The notes under the pieces are model-generated. The model worked only from the letters and a program-made list of their open reading frames with translations, made no database searches and was not told the origin of the DNA. Shown one piece after another: positions 36,600 through 48,060 of a DNA stretch of 64,000 nt. Both the position numbers and the translations under genes were made by a program. This stretch comes from Thuidium tamariscinum (lineage: Eukaryota > Streptophyta > Bryopsida > Hypnales > Thuidiaceae). The stretch is taken from the NCBI GenBank assembly GCA_947034885.2, contig OX344749.2:41631682-41695681 (forward strand). The letters are read 5' to 3'. The first letter of the stretch is position 1. Each line of letters starts with the position of its first letter.

Positions 36600-38400
36600 A
36601 AACCTCACTTCACCAGGTTCTCGATTTGGATCGATAATGTTCAAAGCTCAGGTTGCGACCACGATCTTTGATGGGCTTCTTTGCATTCCCTGCTGTACAT
36701 TTTTCCTGATCTTCGACATTGTATACTCGAATGCATGTCTAGGATGAGGAAGGGAGGCGTTTTCATCTTCCCAGCTTACTCATGTCACAGTTTCACAGAA
36801 GAAAGGCGTGGCAAGTTCTTTTGAAATGCCTTCTTGTTCCCAGCATGGTTACTATAACTGAGTTCAGTTTTGCTTAAAAAACAGATTATTCTTGTATGTA
36901 TATTGTACAGTTTGTTTTTGATTTTTTGATTTCATGTTGATATTAAACTGAATTTGTGCAAGCAGTAAATCATTCCCTCTAACTTGTAGCACATGCATGT
37001 GTTCTAGGAGGCTCTACTACACAGTACTGTATTCATTACATGTTAACTTGCAAACATCCTCAGTTCTAATCTGCTTCTTCTTGAACGTTTTGTATGGGGC
37101 TACCGGTATCAGAACTTCTTGGTAAGGAATCCTTGAAGCTGAAGTCAGATGATGCTACAAAGGTATGCATTGAGCTCTGACTACTTTTTTGCAACCTTCA
37201 AGATCTTTGAATTGGCTAGCTGCAGCTTCTGGAATACAACAATATCATCTCGTGTTTAGGGTGTTTGAGCGGATTTGGCTCATGTTTGCTTCGATGCTTG
37301 ATTTCTTCATCATCTCTTCGGCAGGTGGTACAACTTCACTCTGCTGCGGAGCAGTTGTATACATTACAGAAGTGTTCCTTAGTGACGTACATGACAAGAA
37401 TCTCAAGCAGTTTTTCAACTCACCTCTAATCTAGGCACACTTGGTGATGTGAATGGTATCGAATCTTTTCTGGGGGAATACCGTGGAAAATTATTACCCT
37501 GGAGCTTGTATTGCTTTGTACTATTAGAAGCAACTAGGGAGCGCAATGAACTTGAGTGTTTCAAACTTATGTCTTGCTCAATAAGATTTGCAATCCAGTA
37601 TAAATTCAATTTGCCATTCATATGCACCAAAGAGACAGATGGTCAATTTCGTTAAAATGGCAACACATTCCGTTAAAATGGCACATTTTCTTCCTCTACC
37701 ACTAAGCCTCTATGTCAAAATGTTACACAATATATGTCAAAATGACACTTGAACTTTGTCAAAGTGGCACATGGAATATGTCAAAACGGCACTAGAATAT
37801 GTCAAAATGGCACTGGAATTTGTCAAAATGGCACTCGGAATACCGCCATTTTAACGAAATTGACCATACAGCAAATAACTGCCTCCTAATTATGGAAACT
37901 GCCGTAATGAGATTAGGTGAGGAGCTCGATATGCGAACTTCATTCTTTGCTGCGATTGTTCACTTTTGAAATCCCCGGTATCTGGTGACACCATTATTAT
38001 GGCTTGTTTCTACGAGACTTGTCAATATTCGGACCCGGAAGCCATTATGTAATGGAAAATAGCTATAGGTCATGAGCCCGGTCATGAGCCTTCTCGGACT
38101 ACAAAACGGTGGCTCACACGTCAAAGAATGAGTAAGCTTTCTTGTTGAAGATTTTTGATACAAATCTCTCTCTTGTATTTGAATCAAAAGGCTGCATTTA
38201 AGTTAGATTTAGCAATTACACAAGACTGCTTGCACTTTTAATCTGATTCTAGCAGTGTCTTGGGTTCATTTGCAGATGCTTGGCCAAATTTCTCAAGTGG
38301 GAGTTGGCCCATTTCGATGGTCCCGAGGAGCAATGCTTTGAATTGGTTTCAAGGGGAGAATGTTGAGCGTCTGAAGTCGCAAGAGGCGTCCTTGGCGAAC
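36600..38400 (+). pseudogene. Segmental duplication copy 1: multi-exon gene fragments
   Basis: This aligns with 40150-42720. Islands of protein-like frame near plausible splice sites include VSELLGKESLKLKSDDATK before a GT (37161), VVQLHSAAEQLYTLQKC after TCGGCAG (37325), and, after TTTGCAG (38276), LAKFLKWELAHFDGPEEQCF. Matching peptides occur in copy 2, so these are shared ancestral exons. Stops and frame changes interrupt at least some of them in this copy (for instance just before the SELL exon). I do not recognise the protein. A 225-bp MITE (37641-37865) is present here but not in copy 2. It is probably a pseudogene fragment, but a functional gene with poorly predicted exons is possible. 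Confidence 0.4.
37641..37865. mobile_element. 225-bp MITE with inverted ends
   Basis: The ends GGTCAATTTCGTTAAAATGG and the inverse CCATTTTAACGAAATTGACC match over more than 20 bp. The inside is short tandem units of about 20 bp (TATGTCAAAATGGCACT). It is missing from the duplicate segment at 40150-42720, so insertion followed the duplication. Confidence 0.8.
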
Positions 38401-40149
38401 TCCAAATCCTCTGTTTCTTCTCATTTGGCCACTACTGTAGCTGGCAAAGGGTGGAACAAGCTGCAAACCGAAGGAGTGATTAAGGACTCATCAGCACAGC
38501 TAATGATGTCATGGACTACATGACACTTTGCGTACACAGAACGATGCGCAACAGTGTCAGCTGGCAAGCGAATATATGTGACAAACTAGGAAACCCTAAT
38601 CCATCTTTCGGGCATCAGATATCATATCTTAAACGGAAACCGTTCTACTACAAAAATAATTCCGCACAAGGAATCCGTACAAGGAAGGAATCTGTGTGTT
38701 TTGAGGATTTTGCAACCAAGAACAATCACCTCTTCACCCTATTCTTGTACACAAAATCAAATTCCTTGAGACACAGATGTAACTGCACAAAATGTTCTCG
38801 TCGACAACAAAGAGCAGCAAGTTTTCAATATTCAACCTCGTGAAAGGCCGGCCGGACCTCGAAGTCCGCTCCGCAGGTGCTGACCCAGTGCAGCTATATA
38901 GTCAAGGTTACTTATGTAAATAGAAGGGGGAAGTTCTTTCTAGCAAGTGGCGCCGGGATGGATTAAGTTAGAGTCTTCAATCCTGGGCTCTTGGCCGTCT
39001 CATGCTTGCATCGGAAGCTCAAAGTAGGCCCCACAGAAGTCCTTCAAAGGATATCTCGTCAAGCTACAGTAGATCAATAGCATCGGAAGGTGAGCATTTC
39101 GATTGTGTTGCTCATCATTGGGCTTATACGTGATCGAATGAGCTCCCCTTACATTGAGTAATTCATCTGAGCGAATTTCGGATGTTTAAGTTATGTGTGA
39201 ATCACATGACAGCGAATGGAGAGGGCTTGATTGAGTTTGAAGATGCTTCCAGTTCCCAAGACAAGTTTTCGGTATGACCACGCACTAGACAGTTCAAACC
39301 ATCTTGATATGTCTCACTTCGTTCCTGTCCAACTTGTAAGTGGTGCTCAATTATCTTGGGAACTTATATTCCCGTCAGAAAACAAGGATAATCGCCCTGT
39401 GAGTGCGTGCAGGGCCGAATTTGGAAACAAATAACAGAATCCTGTGACTGAAATCAAAAACTCGTATAACGCCTAATAAATATCACGCTTCATTTCTTTC
39501 TTTTTGTCATCTCGTTTATCGCAGTGGTGGCCCCAAAGATTTGGTTAGAACTACTAGCTAGTTCCGACACATTTTACCAGGCTTCTTCTCTTCTTTTGGT
39601 AGCTCGAAAACAATACACATCGAATTACTACATTATCAATGAATTTTCCATAGAATCTGGCGAAACGCAAATCTGCCTAACAAATCACATTGTCTTCTTT
39701 GCATTTTAAGTTTCCAAAACTTTTGTAACCAGAGCATATTCGGACCGAATGGTGCTATGTGAATTGTCATTTCTGTTGTATTGGCACCATTCTGGGCACC
39801 AAAATCCACATGCACAGAGTTCTAAAACCAAGCATTGGTACAGATTTGCGTTTCAGTCATTGCGTCCGAAAAAGAAATTGCCATAGTCATAGACTTCCGC
39901 CCATTTGACGAGATCGATCGACATTGTGAATGTTTTTTATTTGCAGGGGCGGAACCTGGAGCACGGGTGGCCGTTGCGACCAAGAAGTTCGTCCCCTGAC
40001 GGACGAAGAAGTGGAGCAGATGCACCAGATTTCCAAATAGGTTATTTATGTAGACTGGGTTTCAAAATAATCGATATTGTGAATACAACACTCACGATTT
40101 TCTCTTTGTTTGTCATTTGGCATCAACTGTTTTTCAGACATCTTCTGAA
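38401..40149 (+). other. Exon-like zone between the duplicated segments
   Basis: GC-richer DNA with several protein-like frames: a segment shared with 32330-32660 (38485-38790), FKLCVNHMTANGEGLIEFED ending at a GTATGA donor near 39271, and, after TTTGCAG (39946), CDQEVRPLTDEEVEQMHQIS ending at TAG near 40040, which looks like a last exon. I could not link them into one gene or recognise a family. They may belong to the same unknown gene as the duplicated fragments. Confidence 0.3.
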
Positions 40150-42720
40150 TGCTTAACAAACAAGTTATTTGAATCTCTAGGATGAGGAACGAAGGTGTGC
40201 AGCTTGTTCACCTTGCTAGCTTTGTCCTTCCCATAAGACATGTCACATTTTCACAGAAAAAAGGTGTGGAGCTCCTTTGAAATGCCTTTTCATTTCGTCT
40301 TGGTTATAGCAGCTCAGTTTTTTAATTACATAAACATTATTCAGGTATCCATATTCCATGGTGTCTGTTCTTGGGTTTTCTGATTTTCAACTTGATATTA
40401 TTGAAGTTGTGCAAATAGTAAGCGACCATGTTTGACTTGCAGCTCGTGTTTCAGAAGCTTTGACTGTATTGATTATGTGTTTGCATTCTAAGACATCTAC
40501 CTCAATATTATTGCAGACATCCTCAAGAGTTCTTGTTTATGGACCGTTTTATGTGGACCACCGATATCAGAACTTATTGAGGAATCCTTAAACTGGAGTC
40601 ACATGAAGCTAAAGAGGTTTGTATGCAGTGCTAAGTTTGGCAGCTTTTGAGATCTTTGTCTGCAGTTTCTTTTACACGACAATATCTGCTCATGTTGGAA
40701 TGCTTTAGTGGACTGAGTTCATGTTGGTAACAATGCTTGATTTCTTGATCATTTCTTTGGCAGGGGGTTCAACTCTACTCAACAACAGAACTTATATAAT
40801 TTACCAAACTGTTCCTTAGTGGGGTAAATGACGAAGATGAAGAATTCCAAGTAGAGAAGAGAGCTCAATCAGGTTTTCACACAAATGGTATCAAATCTTC
40901 AAAGAGGGAGTATTCTTGGAAATAATTCCAGGACGCTATCTACCTTGGAGCTTCCATTGCTTTGTACTGTAAGAAGCAACTAGGAAACGTCGTAGCTGGG
41001 AAGTGTTTCGTCTTCGACATGTTCATATTTACGTCTTGCTCAATGAGATTTGCAGTCCAGTTTGAATCCAATTTGCAATTTAAGTTTCACGTTTTTCATC
41101 TACTTTTCATCTACATACTGCGTCTCATGGTTTTGTTTCTTTCGAGTTCTGCTGTTGATCTAAGGTTCCGCTTGTTACTTTTTCAGAACTTGATATGCAA
41201 AATTAATGCTTTGCTACAACATTTTCTTTCGAAATCATCAATATCTGGTGATTCATTTATGGCATGTTTCTACAAAACTGGACAACATTTGGACCTGGTA
41301 GCCATTAAGTTATTAGTGATGGCAAATAGGTTATGACTTATGAGCATTCTCAGACTAAAGCAAATGGTCACAAGTCAAAGACTGGGTAAGCTTTATTGGT
41401 GAAGGTTTTTTTCATATTTTCTCCCTTGTCCTTCAAATGAAAGGCTGCATTTATGTTCAGTGGTTATACAATACTGAGTATAATTTTGATCTGATTCGAA
41501 CAGTTTCTTAGGTTCATTTGCAAATGCCTCGGTAAGATAGCAACATTCATAACTCTCACTGTACCCATAACCATCTTCTCTAAAATCTTGGAAAATCCTG
41601 AGAAGTGAATAGATGTGGTGTGATTACAAGGTGAATGCAAGAAACACTTGTACTATTTGTTGCGTTTGGCTGATTTTTTCGAGAGCACTTTAAAATTAGA
41701 AAAAAAAAAATTTATTTTAAAAATATGACTAATATAAAGACCTTTAAGATGAAGAAAACCACTGAAGGAAATTTGTTAAAAAAATCTCTAAGTAGGAGAA
41801 CTTGAAAAAAGCCAAACCTCAAGAAAATACATATTTTGATGTTTTAATTAATATAAAATATAAAATATAAAAAAATATAAAAATAAAAATTTTCCATTTG
41901 CAAAAACTTTATAGAGATGGTTATTAATTTTAAAAAATCACCAAAATCACTTTTTACATGTTTCCAAAAAAATGTAGAAGGAGGCTCAATTTGTAGACTT
42001 GTACACCATGTAAAGATAATTTTTTTGAAATACCTCTAGGTGAAAGCTACAAGTCTACTAGAAGTTCATTTAATCCAAATTTGAGCTCAAAATCATTAAA
42101 AAAAAAGGGTACTCAATAGTACTAAAACCTCCAAAATGGCATTTGTGACATTCAATCACTAGTACTATTTTAGTAGTAAATCATTTTTGAAAATTATAAA
42201 AAAATTACCTAAGGTGTATGATAGTCATCAGTACCTTTCTTATAAATTTCAATTCATTTCAAGTTAAAATAAAAAAAGTTATGGCCAAAAAACAGATCAG
42301 CACATGCAGTGTGACACAAAATAGTACAAGTGTTTCTTGCATTCATCCTACAAGGATGTACTACATTTGAATATAAGACCCTAATGTTGATTTTAGGTGC
42401 AATCATAGTCAACTTTTTCTAAATTCACTGAGTCCAAATAACACAATTGAAAGTACACTAAAGTTCTTTTTCTCTTGCTGGAAAGGTTCAATAATATGTT
42501 GCATGTCTATAGATTAAAAAAAGCATGTTCAAAACCCTTAAATTGATGGTTATGGATGCTACTACCTTAACTTAAATTTCTCAAGTGCAAGTTGGCCCAT
42601 CCAGTTGATACTGAGGAGCAATGCTGTGAGTTGATTTCAAGAGGAGAATGTAAAGCATCTGAAGTTGCACGAGTGTCCTGGCCAACTCTGTTTCTTCTCA
42701 TATAGCACCAGTCTGTACTT
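40150..42720 (+). pseudogene. Segmental duplication copy 2
   Basis: Homologous to 36600-38400. Conserved peptide islands include GPPISELIEESL (about 40560-40595), FLSGVNDEDEEFQVEKRAQS (about 40815-40870), LGASIALYCKKQLGNVVAGK (about 40945-41000), ISGDSFMACFYKTGQHLDL (about 41240-41300) and LKFLKCKLAHPVDTEEQCCE (42575-42635). The last of these stays open further than its partner in copy 1. Stops separate several islands. A ~720-bp transposon (41630-42348) splits this copy. The parent gene is unrecognised. Confidence 0.4.
41630..42348 (-). mobile_element. ~720-bp TIR element, copy D
   Basis: 719 bp. Starts GGTGAATGCAAGAAACACTT and ends with the inverse (TTTCTTGCATTCATCC). TACAA lies on both sides (41625-41629 and 42349-42353), a clean 5-bp target duplication. 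It sits in segmental copy 2 only. It does not code for protein. Confidence 0.9.
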
Positions 42721-43056
42721 ATGAGCATATCTACAATTCGGGGTTTGAGAAAACGTTGGATAAGCTTACATTGTGGATATATCTGGCAGTTACTGCCACT
42801 TCTTGGTACATTGTGTATCAACATTGTACAAAAACAAAATTTAACCTCATACAAAAAAAACACATAAAAAAATAAAACAAGGTATTAACTATTAAGCGAA
42901 ATAATCCAAAAACACATAATCCAAAATTATGATTTCACATTAACTTGTCAAAATTTCTGATTTTACATTAAGTGTTCAAACATTGAGACTTCAAACTAAG
43001 TGTTCAAAAATTCAGATTTCACACAATGTACTGAAAATTTTCAGTTTTTACATTAA

Positions 43057-43781
43057 CCCCTTAACGCCTGAGGCGCCATTTTTTTGCGTTTGGATGACTG
43101 CGGAAGAGCAGAAGAGGAACGGAACATTAGTTTTTTCATTCACTTTTTTTTATTGACCTTTCACATTGAGTTGTAAAGAGTCTCCAATTGAGTTTTTAGT
43201 CTAACTACTATTTGTTTTCATGTAGTTGAGAAGTAATTAGAGAAAACGGATGGCAAAATTGGCCATTTTAGTGTATTTTGAGAAATTGACTGAATCTGAA
43301 ATTTCTCCTTGAAAATGACGTTTTTTGAGTTTGAGCCCAACTAATGAAATGAAGGTCCTACTCTCTAGTTTCTACTCCAATTGAAATTTTGAAAAAATTC
43401 GTAAAATTGAATATTTTATTGCATTTTGAGATTTAGCTGCAATTTTAATGTCCATTGCATCCTATTTATAGAAGTACACGGAAATTGAGTTGCCATCATG
43501 ATGTTAGTAACTATAATTTACACACACGGTGAAATTTTCAGATTTTTTGAGATAATTTTCTAATTGATATGATTTTTTCTTCAATTTTTCTTCAAAAATT
43601 CATATAAAAATCAATTTTTCTCAAAAAAATCTAAATTTTTTGTGGAGTATAGAAGACATGTATTTTCATCTCTGAAAATAAAATAAAAAAGTTTCAGGCA
43701 TATCTGCTTCCAAGACGGTAACAAACTAAGTGATGAGTAGAGAGGCTTCAGACTAGTGGTAATAGGTCCATCCTTTAAGGG
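43057..43781. mobile_element. TTAA-flanked element, second family
   Basis: 725 bp. Left end CCCCTTAACGCCTGAGGCGC, right end CCTTTAAGGG, flanked by TTAA at 43053-43056 and 43782-43785. The satellite unit beside it reads ACATTAAGTGTTCAAA (42965-42980), which is the uninterrupted site with one TTAA. The TTAA was therefore duplicated on insertion. This is expected of piggyBac, Kolobok or Sola3 elements. The CCC start favours piggyBac-like. No transposase is encoded. Confidence 0.8.
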
Positions 43782-44014
43782 TTAAGTGTTCAAAATTTCA
43801 GATTTCACACTAAGTGTGCAAAATTTCAGATTTCACACACTAAGTGTGCAAATTTTCAGATTTCACACTAAGCATGCAAAAATTTCAGATTTCACACTAA
43901 GTCTGCAAAATTTTAGATTTCACGCTAAGTCTGCAAAAATTTCAGATTTCACACTAAGTCTGCAAAATTTCAGATTTCACACTAAGTCTGCAAAAATTTC
44001 TGATTTCACACTAA

Positions 44015-44151
44015 GGGCAAAACACCCATTCCCATCCATGTATCCAAAACCGTCCAAATGTAGCAAGGGTGCACATTTTTCAAAGAAAAATGTGCACCCC
44101 TGCTACATTTGGACGGTTTTGGATACATGGACGGGAATGGGTGTTTTGCCC
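44015..44151. mobile_element. 137-bp near-perfect palindromic MITE
   Basis: The arms begin GGGCAAAACACCCATTCCC and pair over about 66 bases with about two mismatches, leaving a tiny loop around TTTCAAAGAAA. It sits inside the 28-bp satellite. TAA or TAAG occurs at both borders and could be a PIF/Harbinger-like target duplication. The last 22 bases recur at 59278-59299. Confidence 0.8.
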
Positions 44152-44253
44152 TTAAGTATGCAAAATTTCAGATTCTACACTAAGTCTCCAAAATTTCTGA
44201 TTCCAAAGAGTTTTGAAAATTTTCACCATATGGAAAGGAAAATTGAAAATTTA

Positions 44254-45531
44254 CTATAGTGTGAGGTCATTCGTATCGTTGCGGTCTCCATACACCACCG
44301 GTATGTACATAGGAGGACACCTTGTGGTAAGTCTATCACGTGAGTCCGATCCGATGTTGTCTTGCCCAAGAAGTGAATCTCCTTGAGATCCATCAAGAAT
44401 GATGACATTGTTCGGTTCACGAACTACTAGTATACCTGTATCATCTGCAAAGAAGACATTACAAGAAAAAAAAATTAAAGCAAGAATTTTACGAACAAAG
44501 ATGAAGGTACAATTGCTTATAAATAGAAAAAAAAAAAAAAAAAAAAAAAAGATAAGAGGAAATTAAAAAATACCTGGAATGTTGTACTCATGGACTGCAC
44601 CTTCTCGTGCCTCATCCAACTGCTGAGCAAGTCGATGTCAACCCAATTCTGCTAGGCGGGAACCAGGGTTGGTGTGCTCTAAAAAAATTTGAGTAATATC
44701 ACTCATTTCTAAAGCTTGAGGATTCATTATGCATTTCCACAATGATGCAACTCTGCAAAACTCCATGCCACTTTGACGGACTGGCAAAATCCAAGAAGCA
44801 GATGGTATATACTGCCCAGATTACAGCATAGGGAATAGAGTTCTCAAAAGAGTACTACCAATCTGCTTCCGCAATTTGTATTTGCAATATGTTGCTGCTC
44901 GTTCAATCAGATTAGTGTGTGTGAGAAGAACACGGTTTTTTGCAAAAGGAGTTCCATGCTTTATATACTCCTCCACACCTTCTTTGAGTTGTGCATCAGT
45001 TACATTCCTTTGAACACACTCAAAGTGTTCCTCTCCAATATCTTTAATACAATAGCCCAACATTCCAATGTAGGTGTGAAGCCCAGTATTGCGCAGTGCT
45101 TTTGTTAAAATGTGATGCCCAGTAGGGGCTTTTTTAGGATCATCCTATTCAAGATGTTGTTTGATTTTGTGACTGACCATAGTAACAGAAGAGTTAAACA
45201 GCCTGCATACCATTTGCAAGTGCAGTGGGCTCATATTGCTGCCACGTTCAATAGAGCATAAACCAGACATACAATGTTTATCCAAGAACTCTTCCATTTT
45301 ACCAAGGAGTTCTCTTGGAATATCAGCACTATCAACTGAGATAGTAATGCTGACATCCATTTCACGAGGGGCAACTGGAGCCCGTGTTCTGGAAGCCCTC
45401 TTAGAAGTTGGTTTTCTAGCAAGGGTTTTTGCTAAGGGTTTTTGTTTGGATGCAGAAGCATCTGTAATTGCCTCAGGGTTTTTCCCTTTCCGAGCAGACT
45501 TCTTCAAAAGCTGAGACATAGGAGGCGCCAT
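44254..45531 (-). pseudogene. HUH (Rep-type) endonuclease-like gene, broken; Replitron-like candidate
   Basis: On the minus strand a basic N-terminus (MAPPMSQLLKKSARKGK) is followed by MDVSITISVDS, a possible Rep motif I strand, then LHLQMVCRL with an HLQ motif II at 45214-45222. About 53 residues on comes GYCIKDIGEE at about 45031-45060, a YxxKD motif III whose Tyr would be the single catalytic tyrosine. These motifs and their spacing fit Rep-type HUH nucleases of rolling-circle elements. Further coding-like DNA continues to a final exon ending at 44254. Plant-type splice sites bound an intron of about 130 bp (44443-44574), and an acceptor lies just before the start. The gene shows about two interruptions and looks like a fossil. 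Candidate sources are Replitron-type transposons or an old Rep-bearing element; a host-adopted gene is also possible. The 28-bp satellite abuts its 3' end. Confidence 0.5.
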
Positions 45532-45948
45532 AGCTGAATTCTGCAAACAAATACAATCATGAGTACTCTTCTAAGCATGACCTTACAATACAAAAACAAA
45601 TCAATTTGGCAACTGAGGAGCAGATTAGATGAAGAGCACTATTACACTAAACTAACCTAAGCAACCAGACCAGGAGCAAACTAACTTAATCCAATTCACA
45701 CTAAGACTACACCAAGACTGCCAAAACAAAACCAGAACGAGACAGTAACCTAATCGACTAGAACATACTCTGACTCAATGCAACTCTAACCGAAACTCTG
45801 ACTAACCTAATCGACCAGAGCATATCACATCTCGAGTGATCTCCCTGCGAGACCCCTCAGCAGATACTCCGCAAGAGAATACACAAAATACGGGATCTAT
45901 TGTGTTTGGCAATATAATACACAAGATACAATACACAAAATACAGGAT

Positions 45949-46494
45949 CAGATGAAGAAGCAGCTACTCAAATTTTGCCCATTCTCCAGCATTGCCGTGA
46001 AATCAAACCTGAGAGAGAGAGACCATGACTTACTACGATGTCTAGCAGCACAAGGATGTTGGCACGCAAGCACATGAGGGGGAAGAGGGGGGCAAGAAGG
46101 CGGGGGATAAGTAGAGGGCTCAGTCAACTGGATTTGGTCAACCGTGAGCCACACATCCACCAGACAGTCGGACTTTTTCCACACTCGGTGCGCTCTTCCG
46201 GATGCTCCAACTGGAACCAGGTTAACCTCAAACTCAGTTAGCGGCTCACCGATACGGAAGTCACCAATTACACAAAATAGAGAGCCATGAACAGCGAGTT
46301 CTACACCAAAGCAGATACTCCACAAGATAATACACCAATTGCTACAATCAATTCCAAAGATTCCAAACAAAATACGGGATGAGACGAAGAAGCAACTACT
46401 CAAATTTCGCCCATTCTCCAACATTGTCGTCAAATCAAACTTCAAAGAGAGAGACCAAGACTTACTGCGATGTCTGGCAGTACCAGGATGCAGG
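45949..46494. repeat. Direct repeat pair of ~110 bp
   Basis: 45949-46058 and 46379-46494 match closely (CTACTCAAATTT.GCCCATTC, then GAGAGAGACCA.GACTTACT). They are about 430 bases apart, so this is probably a tandem duplication. Both lie upstream of the Rep-like gene. Minus-strand translation gives a long open frame, but the duplication explains its internal repetition and I do not call it. Confidence 0.65.
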
Positions 46495-47250
46495 CGCGTT
46501 CTACACCAAATCAATTTCCGGGTGATGTCAAAACTCCACACCAATATCTGCGACGGTGGGACGATTACCCACAAGCAAAAATCCCTAAAAAAACCTCACG
46601 AAATCAATTCCACAAGAAGATCGCAGAAACCCTAGGAAACCCTCAAGAAATAGACCAGACCAAGAGTGATTAGAAATCCTCACACTAATTTCTCACAGGA
46701 CAAGAGCAAGTAGGAACAAAATGAAAACCAAAGAGAATGAACCCGTACCTGTAACGAGTTTGGAGAGAAGGTGGTTCGTTCAATCCAAATTAGAGACAGA
46801 AGTCGCTTCAAAAAGTCGCAGGAGCTAGAAGAAGCTTCAAGAAGCTAGAAAGACACTCAAACAACGAGCGGGCAAGCCAGCAATGACGCTCAAACAAGCA
46901 AGCAAGCAAGGTAGCAATGGATTTGAACTTCCATCTCTGCGCGCCAAACCCTAGTGAACCATCGACGGCCGTGGATTTACCAATGGGCGGCGCTTCATCA
47001 ACGGTAGGCAGGTTCATCATTTTAAAAAATAGGAAATCAACAGCCCGAGGTGCTCGGATTTTCCGGCTAATTTTATCCCTCCATCAACAGTGATAGGGGG
47101 GTTTACATTTTAAATCCATTTTGATCAATGGCTACTGTTCATCTGTCTGGGGTGGGGGACTTTCACAGGGTGGTACGCCACTTTTTGCCACATTGTTTCA
47201 TGAAGAGGTTTTGTCTGGACTGAGAGAGCCTATTCACTGCCTAAGACAGG
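46495..47250. other. GC-richer leader or promoter-like zone
   Basis: Composition resembles a plant gene 5' region on the minus strand, upstream of the Rep-like gene, with an AAACCCTAG word near 46948. No protein recognised. Confidence 0.3.
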
Positions 47251-47639
47251 GCTCTCTAGCTTGAAACTGAAATTTTCAAAGAATTCGAAAACATAGAAAG
47301 TCTACTACAACTGCAAAACAAGAGTCATTCCAGGTTCACTTGCCAGGGAGCAACTGAATTGATAGATATCACCTGCCCGGGGCTTTCTGTTTCAAAAATC
47401 TTGATCGAACTCAACATGTCAGAAGGTGCGCATCAAAGGAGGAAGAGAGCAGAGGATCAGGAGTTCATGGTTACCTTGAAAAGCTTCATTCAGTTTGTTA
47501 CGCCCAAGTTCAAAAGTTTATATTTTAATAAGTATATAAAACTCAAACTTTTGGAAATGTTGCAAAATTCTCTACACAAGCTATGACGCAAAGCAGGAAG
47601 CTTGGATGGATAGTGAAGAGAGGTTCCTATCCACCCTAT

Positions 47640-48060
47640 TCAAGTTTTTAAAAAATTGATTAAACTCCCATTCCCCATCCACCCCTCTCCCCTCGGTGAG
47701 CTCAAAAAATAATTTAAATTAAATTAATTTGAAATCATCCTTCCCTCATCCCACCCTATTTGTAATTTTCAAGTGAGATGGGGTTTGGTATTTGATATGG
47801 GACATATGTCAAAGTCCATATCCATTTGTATCTATATTGTACGATCTGTCGCCATTTTTATATCCAAATTTGTATCCATATTATATGTTATTGTATTGAA
47901 TGCCATATCCGTATTGTATCTCATTGTATTTTCTTAAATCAATGGCAATGGAGGAGGGTGGATTTTTTTTTTAAATCAACAACTCTCAATTTTTGAAAGG
48001 AGGGGAGATTTGTGGCGGGGGGAGCCATCTTTTTAGGAGATGAAGCCTGAGGTGCTAATT
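47640..48060 (+). repeat. Purine-arm / TATTCG-core repeat, copy 2
   Basis: Same layout as 10790-11330: pyrimidine-rich arm CCCATTCCCCATCCACCCC, a core of TATCCATTTGTATC-like words, then a purine-rich arm GGAGGGGAGATTTGTGGC. Confidence 0.5.

Larger units (their letters stand above)
42918..44210. repeat. 28-29-bp tandem satellite, interrupted twice
   Basis: The unit is close to TAAGTCTGCAAAATTTCAG plus ATTTCACAC. Units run at 42918-43052, 43786-44014 and 44152-44210, and are split by a TTAA element and a palindromic MITE. The 157-codon frame from 43786 is only the translated repeat. Confidence 0.85.

Noticed and set aside
42918-44210. CRISPR-like spaced repeats
   Set aside because: The 28-29-bp units are head-to-tail with no unique spacers, and the context is plant nuclear DNA.
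43786-44259. 157-codon open frame rich in NFRFH repeats
   Set aside because: It is the 28-29-bp satellite and a palindromic MITE read in one frame, so it is not a gene.
45948-46574. 208-codon minus-strand frame
   Set aside because: It runs through a ~110-bp direct duplication in a leader-like zone. Its repeated peptide reflects that duplication and no domain is visible.
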